Assembly (NCBI RefSeq): GCF_000009625.1
Contig: NC_002678.2
Span: 4,496,001-4,560,000, forward strand
Reading direction: 5' to 3'
DNA from: Mesorhizobium japonicum MAFF 303099
GTDB taxonomy: Bacteria; Pseudomonadota; Alphaproteobacteria; Rhizobiales; Rhizobiaceae
Length of the DNA: 64,000 bases
The stretch's first letter is position 1, and each line of letters begins with the position of its first letter. Positions 55,188-63,094 of this stretch are shown piece after piece. The notes beneath the pieces were generated by a model. That model worked only from the letters and a program-made list of their open reading frames with translations. It did not search any database and had not been told where the DNA came from. The translations under genes were made by a program, and so were the position numbers.

Positions 55188-56177
55188 ATGGCGGCGTTAC
55201 GGAATCCGGCTGCGGGTTCAAATGATTACAACGAGACCCCAGGCGATGGCGGAACCCTGCTGCGCAGCGGCCTCAGCCTGCGTCATATGCGCATGATCGT
55301 CGCGCTCGACGATCACGGTCGGGTGAGCGCGGCGGCGCAGGTCATGAACATTTCGCAGCCGGCGGCATCGCGCATGATTGCCGAGATGGAGGCGGTGCTC
55401 GAGGTCAAGCTGTGCGACAGGCTGCCGCGCGGCATCACGCTGACGCCCTATGGCAAGGCGCTGGCAAGGCGTGGGCGTTCGATCCTGCTGGAAATGCGCG
55501 AGGTCGATCGCGAGATTTCCGAGCTCAAGGCGGGCAAGGGCGGTTCCGTATTTCTTGGTGCCGTGACGGCGCCGGCGATCGAGCTGGCGGTGCCGGCGAT
55601 CCGCGAAATCCGCCGCATCTATCCACGCATCGAGATCACCATGCAGGTCGAGACCTCGAATGTGCTGGCGCGCGAACTGATCGCCTCGCGCCACGATTTC
55701 ATCATCGCGCGCATCCCCGACGATCTCAATCCGCGGCTGTTCGAATCGCGTGTCATCGGCGTCGAGAAAGCCTGCCTGATCGTGCGTCGTGGCCACCCGC
55801 TGACCAGCGGCAGCGTGGTGCGGCTCGAAGACACTGCCGCCTATGACTGGGTTTTCCAGTCGGGCGGCTCGCCTTTGCGTCAGGCGATGGAGAGCAATTT
55901 CCTCAACCGCAACATCGCGCTGCCGGACCGGATCCTCAACACCAGTTCGCTGCTCCTGACGCTGGTCATGGTCGCGCAGTCCGACGCCATCGCGCCGGTC
56001 TCGGTGCAGGTGGCGAAATTCATCCAGAATCCCGACGGACTCGCCGGCGCTATCGATGTCGTCCAGACCGAGTTCGACATCGAGGTAAGGCCTTACAGCC
56101 TGATCACGGTCAGGAACCGCGCGCTGTCGCCGGCCGCCAAGATGCTGCACGATTTCATCCTGCGCGAAGTGGGGTGA
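55188..56177 (+). CDS. gbpR: LysR-type regulator GbpR (sugar-responsive)
   Basis: A 329-residue LysR-type protein. The helix-turn-helix region is RVSAAAQVMNISQPAASRMI near residues 44-63, and the effector domain starts with GSVFLGAVTAPAIELAVPAI. In Agrobacterium the divergent neighbour of chvE is gbpR, which activates chvE in response to galactose and related sugars; the position here is the same. ATG 55188 (MAALRNPA) has a GGAGG site 12 bases before it; an in-frame ATG near 55128 is possible. Confidence 0.9.
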   Translation: MAALRNPAAGSNDYNETPGDGGTLLRSGLSLRHMRMIVALDDHGRVSAAAQVMNISQPAASRMIAEMEAVLEVKLCDRLPRGITLTPYGKALARRGRSILLEMREVDREISELKAGKGGSVFLGAVTAPAIELAVPAIREIRRIYPRIEITMQVETSNVLARELIASRHDFIIARIPDDLNPRLFESRVIGVEKACLIVRRGHPLTSGSVVRLEDTAAYDWVFQSGGSPLRQAMESNFLNRNIALPDRILNTSSLLLTLVMVAQSDAIAPVSVQVAKFIQNPDGLAGAIDVVQTEFDIEVRPYSLITVRNRALSPAAKMLHDFILREVG

Positions 56178-56281
56178 TGGAACAAGAAGTGCAGTCGCGC
56201 GTTCAGGCCAATCGGCATGCTCGCTGGAGTTGTCTTGGGCGAGCGAACGAGGTGCCGATGTCAACAACTCGGGAGGTTTTG

Positions 56282-56599
56282 ATGGAACGTCGGTTGTTTC
56301 TCACTGGAATGCTGGGCGTTGCGGGGGCCGTGGCGTTTGCGGGCATAGTCGGACCCGGCCGCGCGGTTGCCGGTATTCCTCAGGGCAACGGAATTCTCGG
56401 TGAACTGGACAAGCCGGATCCGGCTGTCTTGGAAGGCGATGACGACGTCGAAGTGGAAAAGGTCTCACACCGTCGTTGGGGTCACCGCTACCGTCACGGA
56501 GGAAGACGGCGGCGCGGCGGCTGGAGACGGGTTTGCCGTCGGTATTGGCGCCATGGCCGCCGTGGTGTGCGTTGCTGGCGCGAGCGGGTCTGGTGGTGA
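56282..56599 (+). CDS. Small exported protein with very basic tail (protamine-like)
   Basis: A 105-residue protein. It starts MERRLFLTGMLGVAGAVAFA, a signal peptide with twin arginine, and cleavage is likely near AVAG. A short acidic stretch (LDKPDPAVLEGDDDVEVE) follows, and then a tail of about 45 residues made mostly of Arg, His, Gly and Trp (for example RHGGRRRRGGWRRVCRRYW). It looks like the small protein annotated as protamine-like in some Mesorhizobium genomes (from memory). Function unknown; the tail could bind anionic polymers or metal. GGGAGG precedes the start. Confidence 0.7.
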   Translation: MERRLFLTGMLGVAGAVAFAGIVGPGRAVAGIPQGNGILGELDKPDPAVLEGDDDVEVEKVSHRRWGHRYRHGGRRRRGGWRRVCRRYWRHGRRGVRCWRERVWW

Positions 56600-56748
56600 C
56601 GAACCGTTGACGAAAAGGCCGGCTACCGCGGCGTGGCCGGTGTCGTCACTGCGCGGCTTGCATCTGCGATCGGTGCCGGGTTGGCACCGATCGCCCGTCT
56701 GTGAGGAAATTGGCCGCTGACATTCCGGCCGGCGCCAGCCCTAATTGG

Positions 56749-57420
56749 TCAGCGCCATCCGAGTTCGACGTTGCTTATGCGCCTTGCCGCAATCCGCTCT
56801 TTTAACGCGCTTATCCTCGTCGCCAATTCTGGCGAAAAGCGCTCGTGTGTCTCGGCGACGATCAGGTCGATCTTTGTCTCAACCCCAGCATCAAGAATAG
56901 CCTCCAACACCTCAGCCTCTGTTCCTTCGATGTCAAGTTTAAGGATGGAGACCTTCTGCGGCAGTGCATTGATGTAGGCCACGAGGTCGACAACTTCGAC
57001 GCTCGTTATGGCATCATCGTGCACGTCGCGCCGATCAAGCGATGACCATTCTGTTTGATAGATGGCACCTTTTCTGACGGCTGCGGTTTGAAAGAAAGGT
57101 GCGTGGCCGGCTTTCGCGCCGACTGCCTTGTTTTCGATGGTCACCTTGTCGTTGCCGGAGAACCTTTTTTGAAGAATCGCCAGCGCTGTCGGATCCGGCT
57201 CAAATGCGATCACTCGCATTCCCTTGCCTAGAAAATATGCCGTTACATCGCCGACATTGGCACCCGCATCGATAATGAGAGAATTGGTGGGAAGGCGCCG
57301 CATCAGAGATATGAGCTTGAAGCACGCCCGATTGAGCGAGTGGCGGCTACGGCGCTTGTATTTCCTGTAACCATGCCATCTCAACCACATCTCAAAAAAG
57401 CTGCTTGGAAACGCAAACAT
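56749..57420 (-). CDS. FkbM family methyltransferase
   Basis: A 223-residue SAM-dependent methyltransferase. SAM motif I is LIIDAGANVGDVTAYFLG near residues 48-65, followed by MRVIAFEPDPTALAILQKRF, and a later VSILKLDIEGTEAEVLEAI with the catalytic Asp/Glu region. FkbM enzymes often O-methylate sugars in surface polysaccharides. It follows the GT25 gene by 19 bases in the same direction, so they form a two-gene unit for a glycan modification. GC content is lower than that of the flanking genes, suggesting acquisition. Confidence 0.87.
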   Translation of the reverse strand: MFAFPSSFFEMWLRWHGYRKYKRRSRHSLNRACFKLISLMRRLPTNSLIIDAGANVGDVTAYFLGKGMRVIAFEPDPTALAILQKRFSGNDKVTIENKAVGAKAGHAPFFQTAAVRKGAIYQTEWSSLDRRDVHDDAITSVEVVDLVAYINALPQKVSILKLDIEGTEAEVLEAILDAGVETKIDLIVAETHERFSPELATRISALKERIAARRISNVELGWR

Positions 57421-57439
57421 ATTCCTGATCTACCCGTTT

Positions 57440-58201
57440 TTATCTGGGGTAAACTGAGGGGCCGCCTAGGCGCACAGCGTCAACTTTCTCTGTCGACAAG
57501 AAATTCCGGTTGCGCAAGTACCAGAAAATGCGCGTCGCCTCGGAATGGATCCTGTCGGCCATTCGCTTGTCTACATGGGGTCTGGGAGCAAGTTGGATCA
57601 AGCTCAAAGGTCCGTCCGTCCCAACGACAGCCGCTTGGGCGCAGAGAGCCGGCATCAATTGGTAGATCGTGTTGCGCGCGGCCGTCATCTGATTTGGGCT
57701 GAAAAGGGCGACGTCGACTGCTGCCCTAAAGCGTTCCGTGTTCCTGAGCAGGCCATAGGCGGCACTTTTAGAAATCACGTAGCCGCACGAACCTAAGTGT
57801 TGCCCGAGAAGCCGTCTTGCTGAGTATCCGTTTTTGACGGGGATGTGCCGGCTCCCGAGCCTTACTCGGCTGAGGAATGTTTCCAGCTTGATGATATCGG
57901 CATTTGGCGGGATCCAGCTATCATCAGCCAGAACGCTACCCGCGTCCTGGCTAAAAATAACGTCGTCCTCGAATACCGCGCCATACTCGTCGGGACCATC
58001 CGCGATGGTTTTCCAACAACGGCGGTGACTGAGAAAGCAACAGATTTCCGTTTCGATCAGCGGCGGCGCGGCAAACGGAACCCCATTCATTGCGTCGATA
58101 CCGGCCACACGCTCGAAATCAATCCCAATACGAGAAAATTCCGCCGCAGCCGAGGCCAACCGATCAACTGATCGGTCAAGATTAATCACCAGACATTTCA
58201 T
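57440..58201 (-). CDS. Glycosyltransferase family 25 (LPS-type) protein
   Basis: A 253-residue GT25 enzyme. The N-terminus CLVINLDRSVDRLASAAAEF is typical, and the catalytic FEDDVIF motif lies near residue 76 after CCFLSHRRCWKTIADG. This family adds sugars to lipooligosaccharide. It is upstream of and in one unit with the FkbM methyltransferase. The pair lies in a lower-GC stretch with gene remnants downstream, so it may be part of a transferred segment. Confidence 0.88.
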   Translation of the reverse strand: MKCLVINLDRSVDRLASAAAEFSRIGIDFERVAGIDAMNGVPFAAPPLIETEICCFLSHRRCWKTIADGPDEYGAVFEDDVIFSQDAGSVLADDSWIPPNADIIKLETFLSRVRLGSRHIPVKNGYSARRLLGQHLGSCGYVISKSAAYGLLRNTERFRAAVDVALFSPNQMTAARNTIYQLMPALCAQAAVVGTDGPLSLIQLAPRPHVDKRMADRIHSEATRIFWYLRNRNFLSTEKVDAVRLGGPSVYPR

Positions 58202-58310
58202 TGTCGCCCCCGCGACCTACAACTAAATTGTCGGTACCCTATACTTCCATAGCTATTCTAAGCGGCCCACCAATTGGGCAGCAATAGCAGCATAGATATG
58301 AGAGCACCAG

Positions 58311-58526
58311 TCAAGCCCCGTACGATTTCACCCACCTTCCTCCGACATGCACAAAAGCTGTGAGGAAGAGCCATGGATCGCAATTTCGCCTGATGCGTGT
58401 CCCGTCTTCGTCGATGATCAGTTGCGAGCGGTAGCCGTCGAACTTGACTTCGTGAATCCAGCCGTCGCCTTCCGGCGGATGGTCGACCAGGGTCGGCATC
58501 AAGGGCGCGACAAACCTCAAACGCAT
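58311..58526 (-). pseudogene. Fragment of an ATP-dependent DNA ligase (LigD-type)
   Basis: About 45 residues from ATG 58526 match the start of the ligase domain: FVAPLMPTLVDHPPEGDGW followed by IHEVKFDGYRSQLIIDEDG, where KFDGYR carries the lysine that is adenylated. After residue about 47 the similarity stops, and the frame ends after an unrelated stretch at 58311. More than 80 percent of a ligase is missing, so it is a remnant of NHEJ-type repair DNA, not a working gene. Confidence 0.75.
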
Positions 58527-58606
58527 GCACGGAACTCGGACAGACCGCCATTAAATAAGATTGAGCTAAAATAGTTCCAGAACCGCGGCGGCTTGTTCGG
58601 CCGAGA

Positions 58607-58830
58607 ATGAAGAACGACCCCCAAGCGCGTGCAGCGTTGCGCCTGATCAGAGCCACGGTAGAAGAACACTGCCCGCCCGGCGTGCTGCCCAGTGAGGAGC
58701 CGTCAATGCCATCTATGGCCCGGGCCCGATGGACGAGGCAGAGGCGATCGCAGACGCGATCGTCGGCACGGTCAATGGATTGCAGATTCAGACGGCAATC
58801 AAGCCGCCGGCGCCGAGCATCAAGGCATAG
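58607..58830 (+). pseudogene. Small gene broken by one frameshift
   Basis: Frame 1 from ATG 58607 encodes KNDPQARAALRLIRATVEEH and CPPGVLPSEE. After GAGGAG (58694-58699) the likely continuation VNAIYGPGPMDEAEAIADAI is in another frame and ends at TAG 58828. Adding one G after 58699 joins them into one 74-75 residue protein. A one-base deletion or a sequencing error explains this. The family is not recognised; the joined protein is acidic and soluble. Confidence 0.6.
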
Positions 58831-58963
58831 CTGAAAAGACGAGGGCGTCACGGTACCGCGCCTGAAACGAAAATGCCCGCCACTGAGGAAGCAGTGACGG
58901 GCTCTTGTTCATGCCAGCCCGGTTGATGAGACATTACCGAGCAACACCCGATCGAACTGCACG

Positions 58964-59653
58964 TTAACGCCGAGCGATCAGCAGGCAGAGCTGGCGCAGA
59001 TCCCGGTCATAGGTGCCCTCGCTGCTCAGAACGTCGACGCAACGCTTCTTCATGCGCGCCACTTTGCTGTCGGACATCTGAGCCACGATACCCGGCAGGC
59101 CGAGACTGCTCGGGTTCGGGGGATTGCTCAGGTTGGACGGATTTGACGGATTGCTGGGATTGATTCCGTCCACGCCGGCACCTACGCCGATGCCGCTTGT
59201 GCCGGAAGCACCGAGGAAGCCGGCGGTGATGCCGCCTGAGCCGCCTACATTGGCGCCAGCGCCAGCATTGATGCCGCTTCTATCGCCCACGGAAGCGCCG
59301 AGCCTGGCGGTGATGACGCCTGAGCCGCCCACATTGGCGCCGGCGCCAGCATTGATGCCGCTGCTGTCGCCCACGGAAGCGCCGAGCCCGGCGCTGACGC
59401 CATTGGAGCCGCCTATATTGGCGCCGGCGCCGGCATTGATGCCGCCGGAGCCGCCGACCGAAGCACCGAGGCCGGCGTTGATGCCGCCGCTGCCACCGGC
59501 TGAAGCGCCAACGCCGGCATTAACGCCGCCACTACCTCCAATAGAGGCGCCAGCTCCTACGCCGATCCCGGCAGCTGTCACCGGCAGCGACAATGAGATA
59601 AGGAATGCGCTGCTAGCCAGAGCCCTGGCGAAAGTTGTCACGAACGACTTCAT
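58964..59653 (-). CDS. Exported glycine-rich protein with 14-residue tandem repeats
   Basis: A 229-residue protein. It starts at ATG 59653 (AGGAGA upstream) with a signal peptide, MKSFVTTFARALASSAFLIS, ending near residue 27. Then come eight copies of a 14-residue unit such as GASVGGSGGINAGA, about residues 31-145. A Pro/Asn/Ser tract (SNPSNPSNLSNPPNP) follows, and a C-terminal region has two cysteines (KKRCVDVLSSEGTYDRDLRQLC). It is probably secreted or surface-bound. Function unknown. The DNA repeat is 42 bases long and could change copy number. Confidence 0.72.
   Translation of the reverse strand: MKSFVTTFARALASSAFLISLSLPVTAAGIGVGAGASIGGSGGVNAGVGASAGGSGGINAGLGASVGGSGGINAGAGANIGGSNGVSAGLGASVGDSSGINAGAGANVGGSGVITARLGASVGDRSGINAGAGANVGGSGGITAGFLGASGTSGIGVGAGVDGINPSNPSNPSNLSNPPNPSSLGLPGIVAQMSDSKVARMKKRCVDVLSSEGTYDRDLRQLCLLIARR
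59225..59560. repeat. 42-base tandem repeat inside the glycine-rich gene
   Basis: Eight degenerate 42-base units, recognisable by TTGATGCCGC/CGCCGGCG-type blocks, lie within the gene at 58964-59653. Units differ by a few bases, so they are old or under selection for the protein pattern. Confidence 0.7.
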
Positions 59654-59878
59654 GATACTCTCCTGTTGCGTTGCCTCACCAGCCAATATTAGCTGTGCCT
59701 CAAGTAACGCACCGACCTGCTTATCGGGTTCTTAACAGGATGATTTCGTTGGCGAAATGGCTTCCGATTTGTCAAAGCCATCTAGACGACTTTAAACAAA
59801 TGGGAGCGGCATGCTCATCGGACAAGCGTCCGCCTTTTGTAGCGGCTCCAACCTAGGCGAAGGCTCTTTCTTGCCGCT

Positions 59879-60274
59879 TCAAGGCCGCCGAGGTCCGGAC
59901 GGCGGTCCAGGAAGCATGTTGTTTTCGGCTAGACCGTCCAGCAGCCAGATGACAGCCTTGGCATCTTCCGACTTGCAGGAATAGTACCGCCAAGTGCCTT
60001 CCGCGCGGCATTCGACGATCCCTTGTTCAACCAGAAGGGTTAGATGCTGGCACATGGCCGAATGGCTGAGATCCAGCAGGTCGGCTAGGTCGCTCACCGT
60101 TCTTTCACCGTCTATCAGATGAACGGTGGCCAACAGGCGCTTGGCATTCCCCAAGGCAGTGAGAAATCGTGTCGCGATCGCGACCTGTTCTCGAAAAGTG
60201 AGGCGCTTAGCCGGCCGCCGTAGAGCCAGGTCGGCCTGAATTTCCGCCAGTCGTTGTCTGAGATAAGAAGCCAT
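59879..60274 (-). CDS. ArsR-type winged-helix regulator
   Basis: A 131-residue protein. The helix-turn-helix is ERTVSDLADLLDLSHSAMCQ near residues 58-77, followed by HLTLLVEQGIVECRAEG and a wing with TWRYYSC. This matches ArsR/SmtB-type repressors; the usual CxC metal motif in the recognition helix is not present, so the signal may not be a metal. ATG 60274 (MASYLRQRL) is preferred; a TTG at 60331 would add 19 residues. It lies in the decayed region next to the tRNA-Gly. Confidence 0.72.
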   Translation of the reverse strand: MASYLRQRLAEIQADLALRRPAKRLTFREQVAIATRFLTALGNAKRLLATVHLIDGERTVSDLADLLDLSHSAMCQHLTLLVEQGIVECRAEGTWRYYSCKSEDAKAVIWLLDGLAENNMLPGPPSGPRRP

Positions 60275-60376
60275 GGCGATGGTTCCGGTGTGCAGGCGGC
60301 GCAAAATGGCTGTGGTGAGTTTTTTAGTCAAGCAGATGCTAAAAAAGCCTCCACTCTGAGGGGGAGCAGCGAGCCC

Positions 60377-60730
60377 TTACGTTCGTCCGACCTGGTCAAC
60401 GCGCTGGCAGCGCTGAAGCAGTCCGGCGTGCACCCATGTACGCTCGACGTACTGCCGGACGGCACGCACTGCCGGCACTTTATGCTGTATAGAGCCACCC
60501 GGGAGTGACTTGGCAATGCCTTCCTGAAGATCGTGCCAAGCGACAGCGAAAGGATGTGTCTTGGCTAAACGTCGGAAATGCTCCGGGAGACCTTTGGCTG
60601 TCGCGTAATCAACATAGCCTCGGGTGAGCCTGGCGAATATCGGCTCTGACACGAGGCTTCTTAGCGACGCGGCGCATGAGGCTAGATTATCGAATGTGAT
60701 TCGGTTTGATTGGATCTCTACGATGGTCAT
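60377..60730 (-). CDS. Hypothetical protein (weak support)
   Basis: A 117-codon frame from ATG 60730. The first two thirds read like a soluble protein, with LPEHFRRLAKTHPFAVAWHD, but the last third is Arg/Val-rich and low quality. An overlapping plus-strand frame at 60380-60508 also looks partly protein-like. Base composition is lower in GC than that of the core genes. I do not recognise a family. It may be a degraded gene of the island. Confidence 0.3.
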   Translation of the reverse strand: MTIVEIQSNRITFDNLASCAASLRSLVSEPIFARLTRGYVDYATAKGLPEHFRRLAKTHPFAVAWHDLQEGIAKSLPGGSIQHKVPAVRAVRQYVERTWVHAGLLQRCQRVDQVGRT

Positions 60731-60825
60731 TTGGACCCAAACCGTGAGCGCGAGCTGTAAAAACCTCTGTAAAAACGCTGATTATCAGCATTCTCCAAAT
60801 CAGGCGCAAACGCTTGGGCACAAGC

Positions 60826-60899
60826 TGGAGCGGGTAGCGGGAATCGAACCCGCGCGTTCAGCTTGGGAAGCTGACAGGCTACCATTACATCATACCCGC
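60826..60899 (-). tRNA. tRNA-Gly(CCC)
   Basis: The minus strand starts GCGGGTATGATG and ends TACCCGCTCCA: a 7-pair acceptor stem, encoded CCA, anticodon loop TTCCCAA (anticodon CCC), T loop GGTTCGATTCC. Length is 74 with CCA. Such tRNA genes are common integration sites. Confidence 0.95.
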
Positions 60900-60996
60900 G
60901 CGTGTCCTCGTTACCATGAGGTCCGGCCTTCGGGCAATCGCAAAGCGATCCCTCGAACAAACGCTTTCGCGCCTCCCTCGGCGCTGGCCGCGATTG

Positions 60997-62883
60997 CTAT
61001 TTTGCCTTGGCGACTTTGTTGCTGGCGGCAAAGCTTGGCCAGTATTTCGAGATGGCGAGCGTCGCGCCGGCGGACGAGAAATGGCCGTAGTCGAAGTAGA
61101 GGAACTGCCTGGTGCCGGCGTCAGCATAGGAGCAGCCGGCCGCGTCGCACAGGTAGGCCAGCGGGTCGATGAAAGTTGCCCCTTGGACGAATGGCAGCAC
61201 CTGCTTGTTGATGTCCGGATCCATGGCCATCGGCCAGGATGTGTTCGCGACGTGCTCCCGTTTTGCGAAGAAAGCGATTTTCTGGACGTCGGCGATGAAC
61301 TCCGGAGACTGGCCGATGACATAGACCTTGACGCCCATGTCGCGCAGCCGGTCGACTGTCTTCTGCAGGCCGTCGAAACCCCTTGCCTGGTAGTCGGTCC
61401 ACCGGCCGCTCAGGATCACCGCCTGGATGTTGGCATCGTGGATGATCGACAACGCCCGCTCGTTGAAACGCGTGCAGGCCGGCCGGGCGTATGAGAAGTA
61501 GCTCAGATTGGGCGGGCAGCCGGCATAGGTATACTGGATGACGTTGGCCTGGATTTTCTGCGCATTGGCTTCCAGCCCCGACACGTAGTGCGCGGCGAAG
61601 GAATCGCCCCACAGCAGGACATTGGTGGGAAAGCCATGCGTTCGGGTGCAGTCGGCGAGGTTCCAGTTCTCGATCCGGCTCGCGCCCTCGTTGAAACAGA
61701 CGCCGTTGCGCCAGTCACCCACCAGGACCCGTTCCGTCGAGAAGTCCGGGAACCGTTGCGGAAACCCCTTGCCCAGCGCGCCGGCCAAGCCGCCGACGCA
61801 CAGCAGGGCGATCGCCGTCGCCGAGAAGGCGAAGATGGGCAAAGGGGCGGTGAAGGCCCGCTTCTGGCGAAAGGGCTGCTCGACATATTTCCACGAGAAC
61901 GTCGCCAGCGCGACGCTGGCCACGATCATCGCCAGGATCGTCGGCACGCCGATGGCCTTGAGCGAGAGATAGTGGACGAACGAATTGATCGGCCAGTGAA
62001 CGAGGTAGAGCGAATAGGAGATAAGGCCGATCCACACCAGCGGTGTCAGCCGCAACACCTGCGTGGCGACGGGGACCGGCCTGTCCGCATGGGGCTGGCC
62101 AGCATAGATGAGCAGCGCCGTTCCGATGCAGGGAAACAGGGCATTGTAGCCCGGAAAGGGATCGCTCTCCGAAATCGTCACGAAGCCGAAGGCGATCAGG
62201 CCAAAACCGGCCAGCCCGATCAGTTCAGTCAGCGGACGGCTGGCAAGCGCCGGCGGCTTTCTCAGCATCAGCATTGCGCCCAGCGCCAGTTCCCAGATGC
62301 GCGTCGGCAAAAGGTAGAAGCCGGCGGTCGGCGCCAGCGTGGTTGCCATGACCGCCAGCGCAAAACTGCCTATGGCAATTGGCAGCAATATCGTCAGCCA
62401 GCGCTTCGAGGCGTATCGGTAGATCAGATACACGAGGACCGGTGCGAAGATATAATACTGCTCCTCGACCGAAAGCGACCATGTGTGCAGCAGCGGTCGC
62501 AGTTCCGCGTCGATGGAGAAATAGTTGGTCGTTTTCCAGAAATAGATGTTCGACCAGAAGGTCGAGGCCGCAATTACGCTCAGGCTGTACTCGTGGAGAT
62601 CCGACGGCAGGAGGATGAACCAGGCGGCGATACTGGCGAGCAGGATGACGAAGGTCAGCGCCGGCAGGATGCGCCGCGCTCGGCGCCAGTAAAAGCGGCC
62701 GATCGAGAACTGGCCGCGCTCGAGATCGTCGAGCAGGCTGCCGCTGATCAGATAGCCCGATATGACGAAGAAGATATCGACACCGGTGAAACCGCCGGGA
62801 ATGGCCGATACGCCGAAGTGGAAGAGCACGACGGGCAGCACCGCAACGGCCCGCAAGCCATCAATATCGCGCCTGTAGTTCAT
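60997..62883 (-). CDS. Acyltransferase 3 (OafA-type) with C-terminal SGNH domain
   Basis: A 628-residue membrane O-acyltransferase. The N-terminal part has the acyltransferase-3 pattern DIDGLRAVAVLPVVLFHFG, FFVISGYLISGSLL, RRARRILPALTF and about ten membrane helices. The C-terminal soluble part from about residue 400 is SGNH-like with LLWGDSFAAHY and a late acidic/His region (YFDYGHFSSAGATLAIS). Such fused proteins O-acetylate LPS or capsule sugars. Single-gene setting; the next gene on the same strand is an unrelated membrane protein. Confidence 0.92.
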   Translation of the reverse strand: MNYRRDIDGLRAVAVLPVVLFHFGVSAIPGGFTGVDIFFVISGYLISGSLLDDLERGQFSIGRFYWRRARRILPALTFVILLASIAAWFILLPSDLHEYSLSVIAASTFWSNIYFWKTTNYFSIDAELRPLLHTWSLSVEEQYYIFAPVLVYLIYRYASKRWLTILLPIAIGSFALAVMATTLAPTAGFYLLPTRIWELALGAMLMLRKPPALASRPLTELIGLAGFGLIAFGFVTISESDPFPGYNALFPCIGTALLIYAGQPHADRPVPVATQVLRLTPLVWIGLISYSLYLVHWPINSFVHYLSLKAIGVPTILAMIVASVALATFSWKYVEQPFRQKRAFTAPLPIFAFSATAIALLCVGGLAGALGKGFPQRFPDFSTERVLVGDWRNGVCFNEGASRIENWNLADCTRTHGFPTNVLLWGDSFAAHYVSGLEANAQKIQANVIQYTYAGCPPNLSYFSYARPACTRFNERALSIIHDANIQAVILSGRWTDYQARGFDGLQKTVDRLRDMGVKVYVIGQSPEFIADVQKIAFFAKREHVANTSWPMAMDPDINKQVLPFVQGATFIDPLAYLCDAAGCSYADAGTRQFLYFDYGHFSSAGATLAISKYWPSFAASNKVAKAK

Positions 62884-63094
62884 TCGGCGGGTCCGTGGGC
62901 CGTGGCCCTTAGCAGCCGTGCGGCGGAACCTGACATGCTCCTCATGCGGCGATGTCCCCGTCGTTCGAAAAATCGTGGCTCGTGGGTTTCACGAGTGCTC
63001 TGCAACACAAGTTTGCTGCACTGCAACATCCGTGTCAAGCCGGATGCCAGACCTTCGAACACTGATGAAACCGGTTTCGTCCGGACGCTGTAAA

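Noticed and set aside
58347..58574. 75-codon plus-strand frame over the ligase fragment
   Set aside because: It is the antisense of the recognisable ligase motif and has no features of its own.
60254..60508. Plus-strand 84-codon frame whose second half (SDLVNALAALKQSGVHP) looks protein-like
   Set aside because: It overlaps the ArsR-like gene start and the minus-strand hypothetical gene, has no good start, and only about 40 codons look plausible; perhaps a gene fragment, but not enough to annotate.
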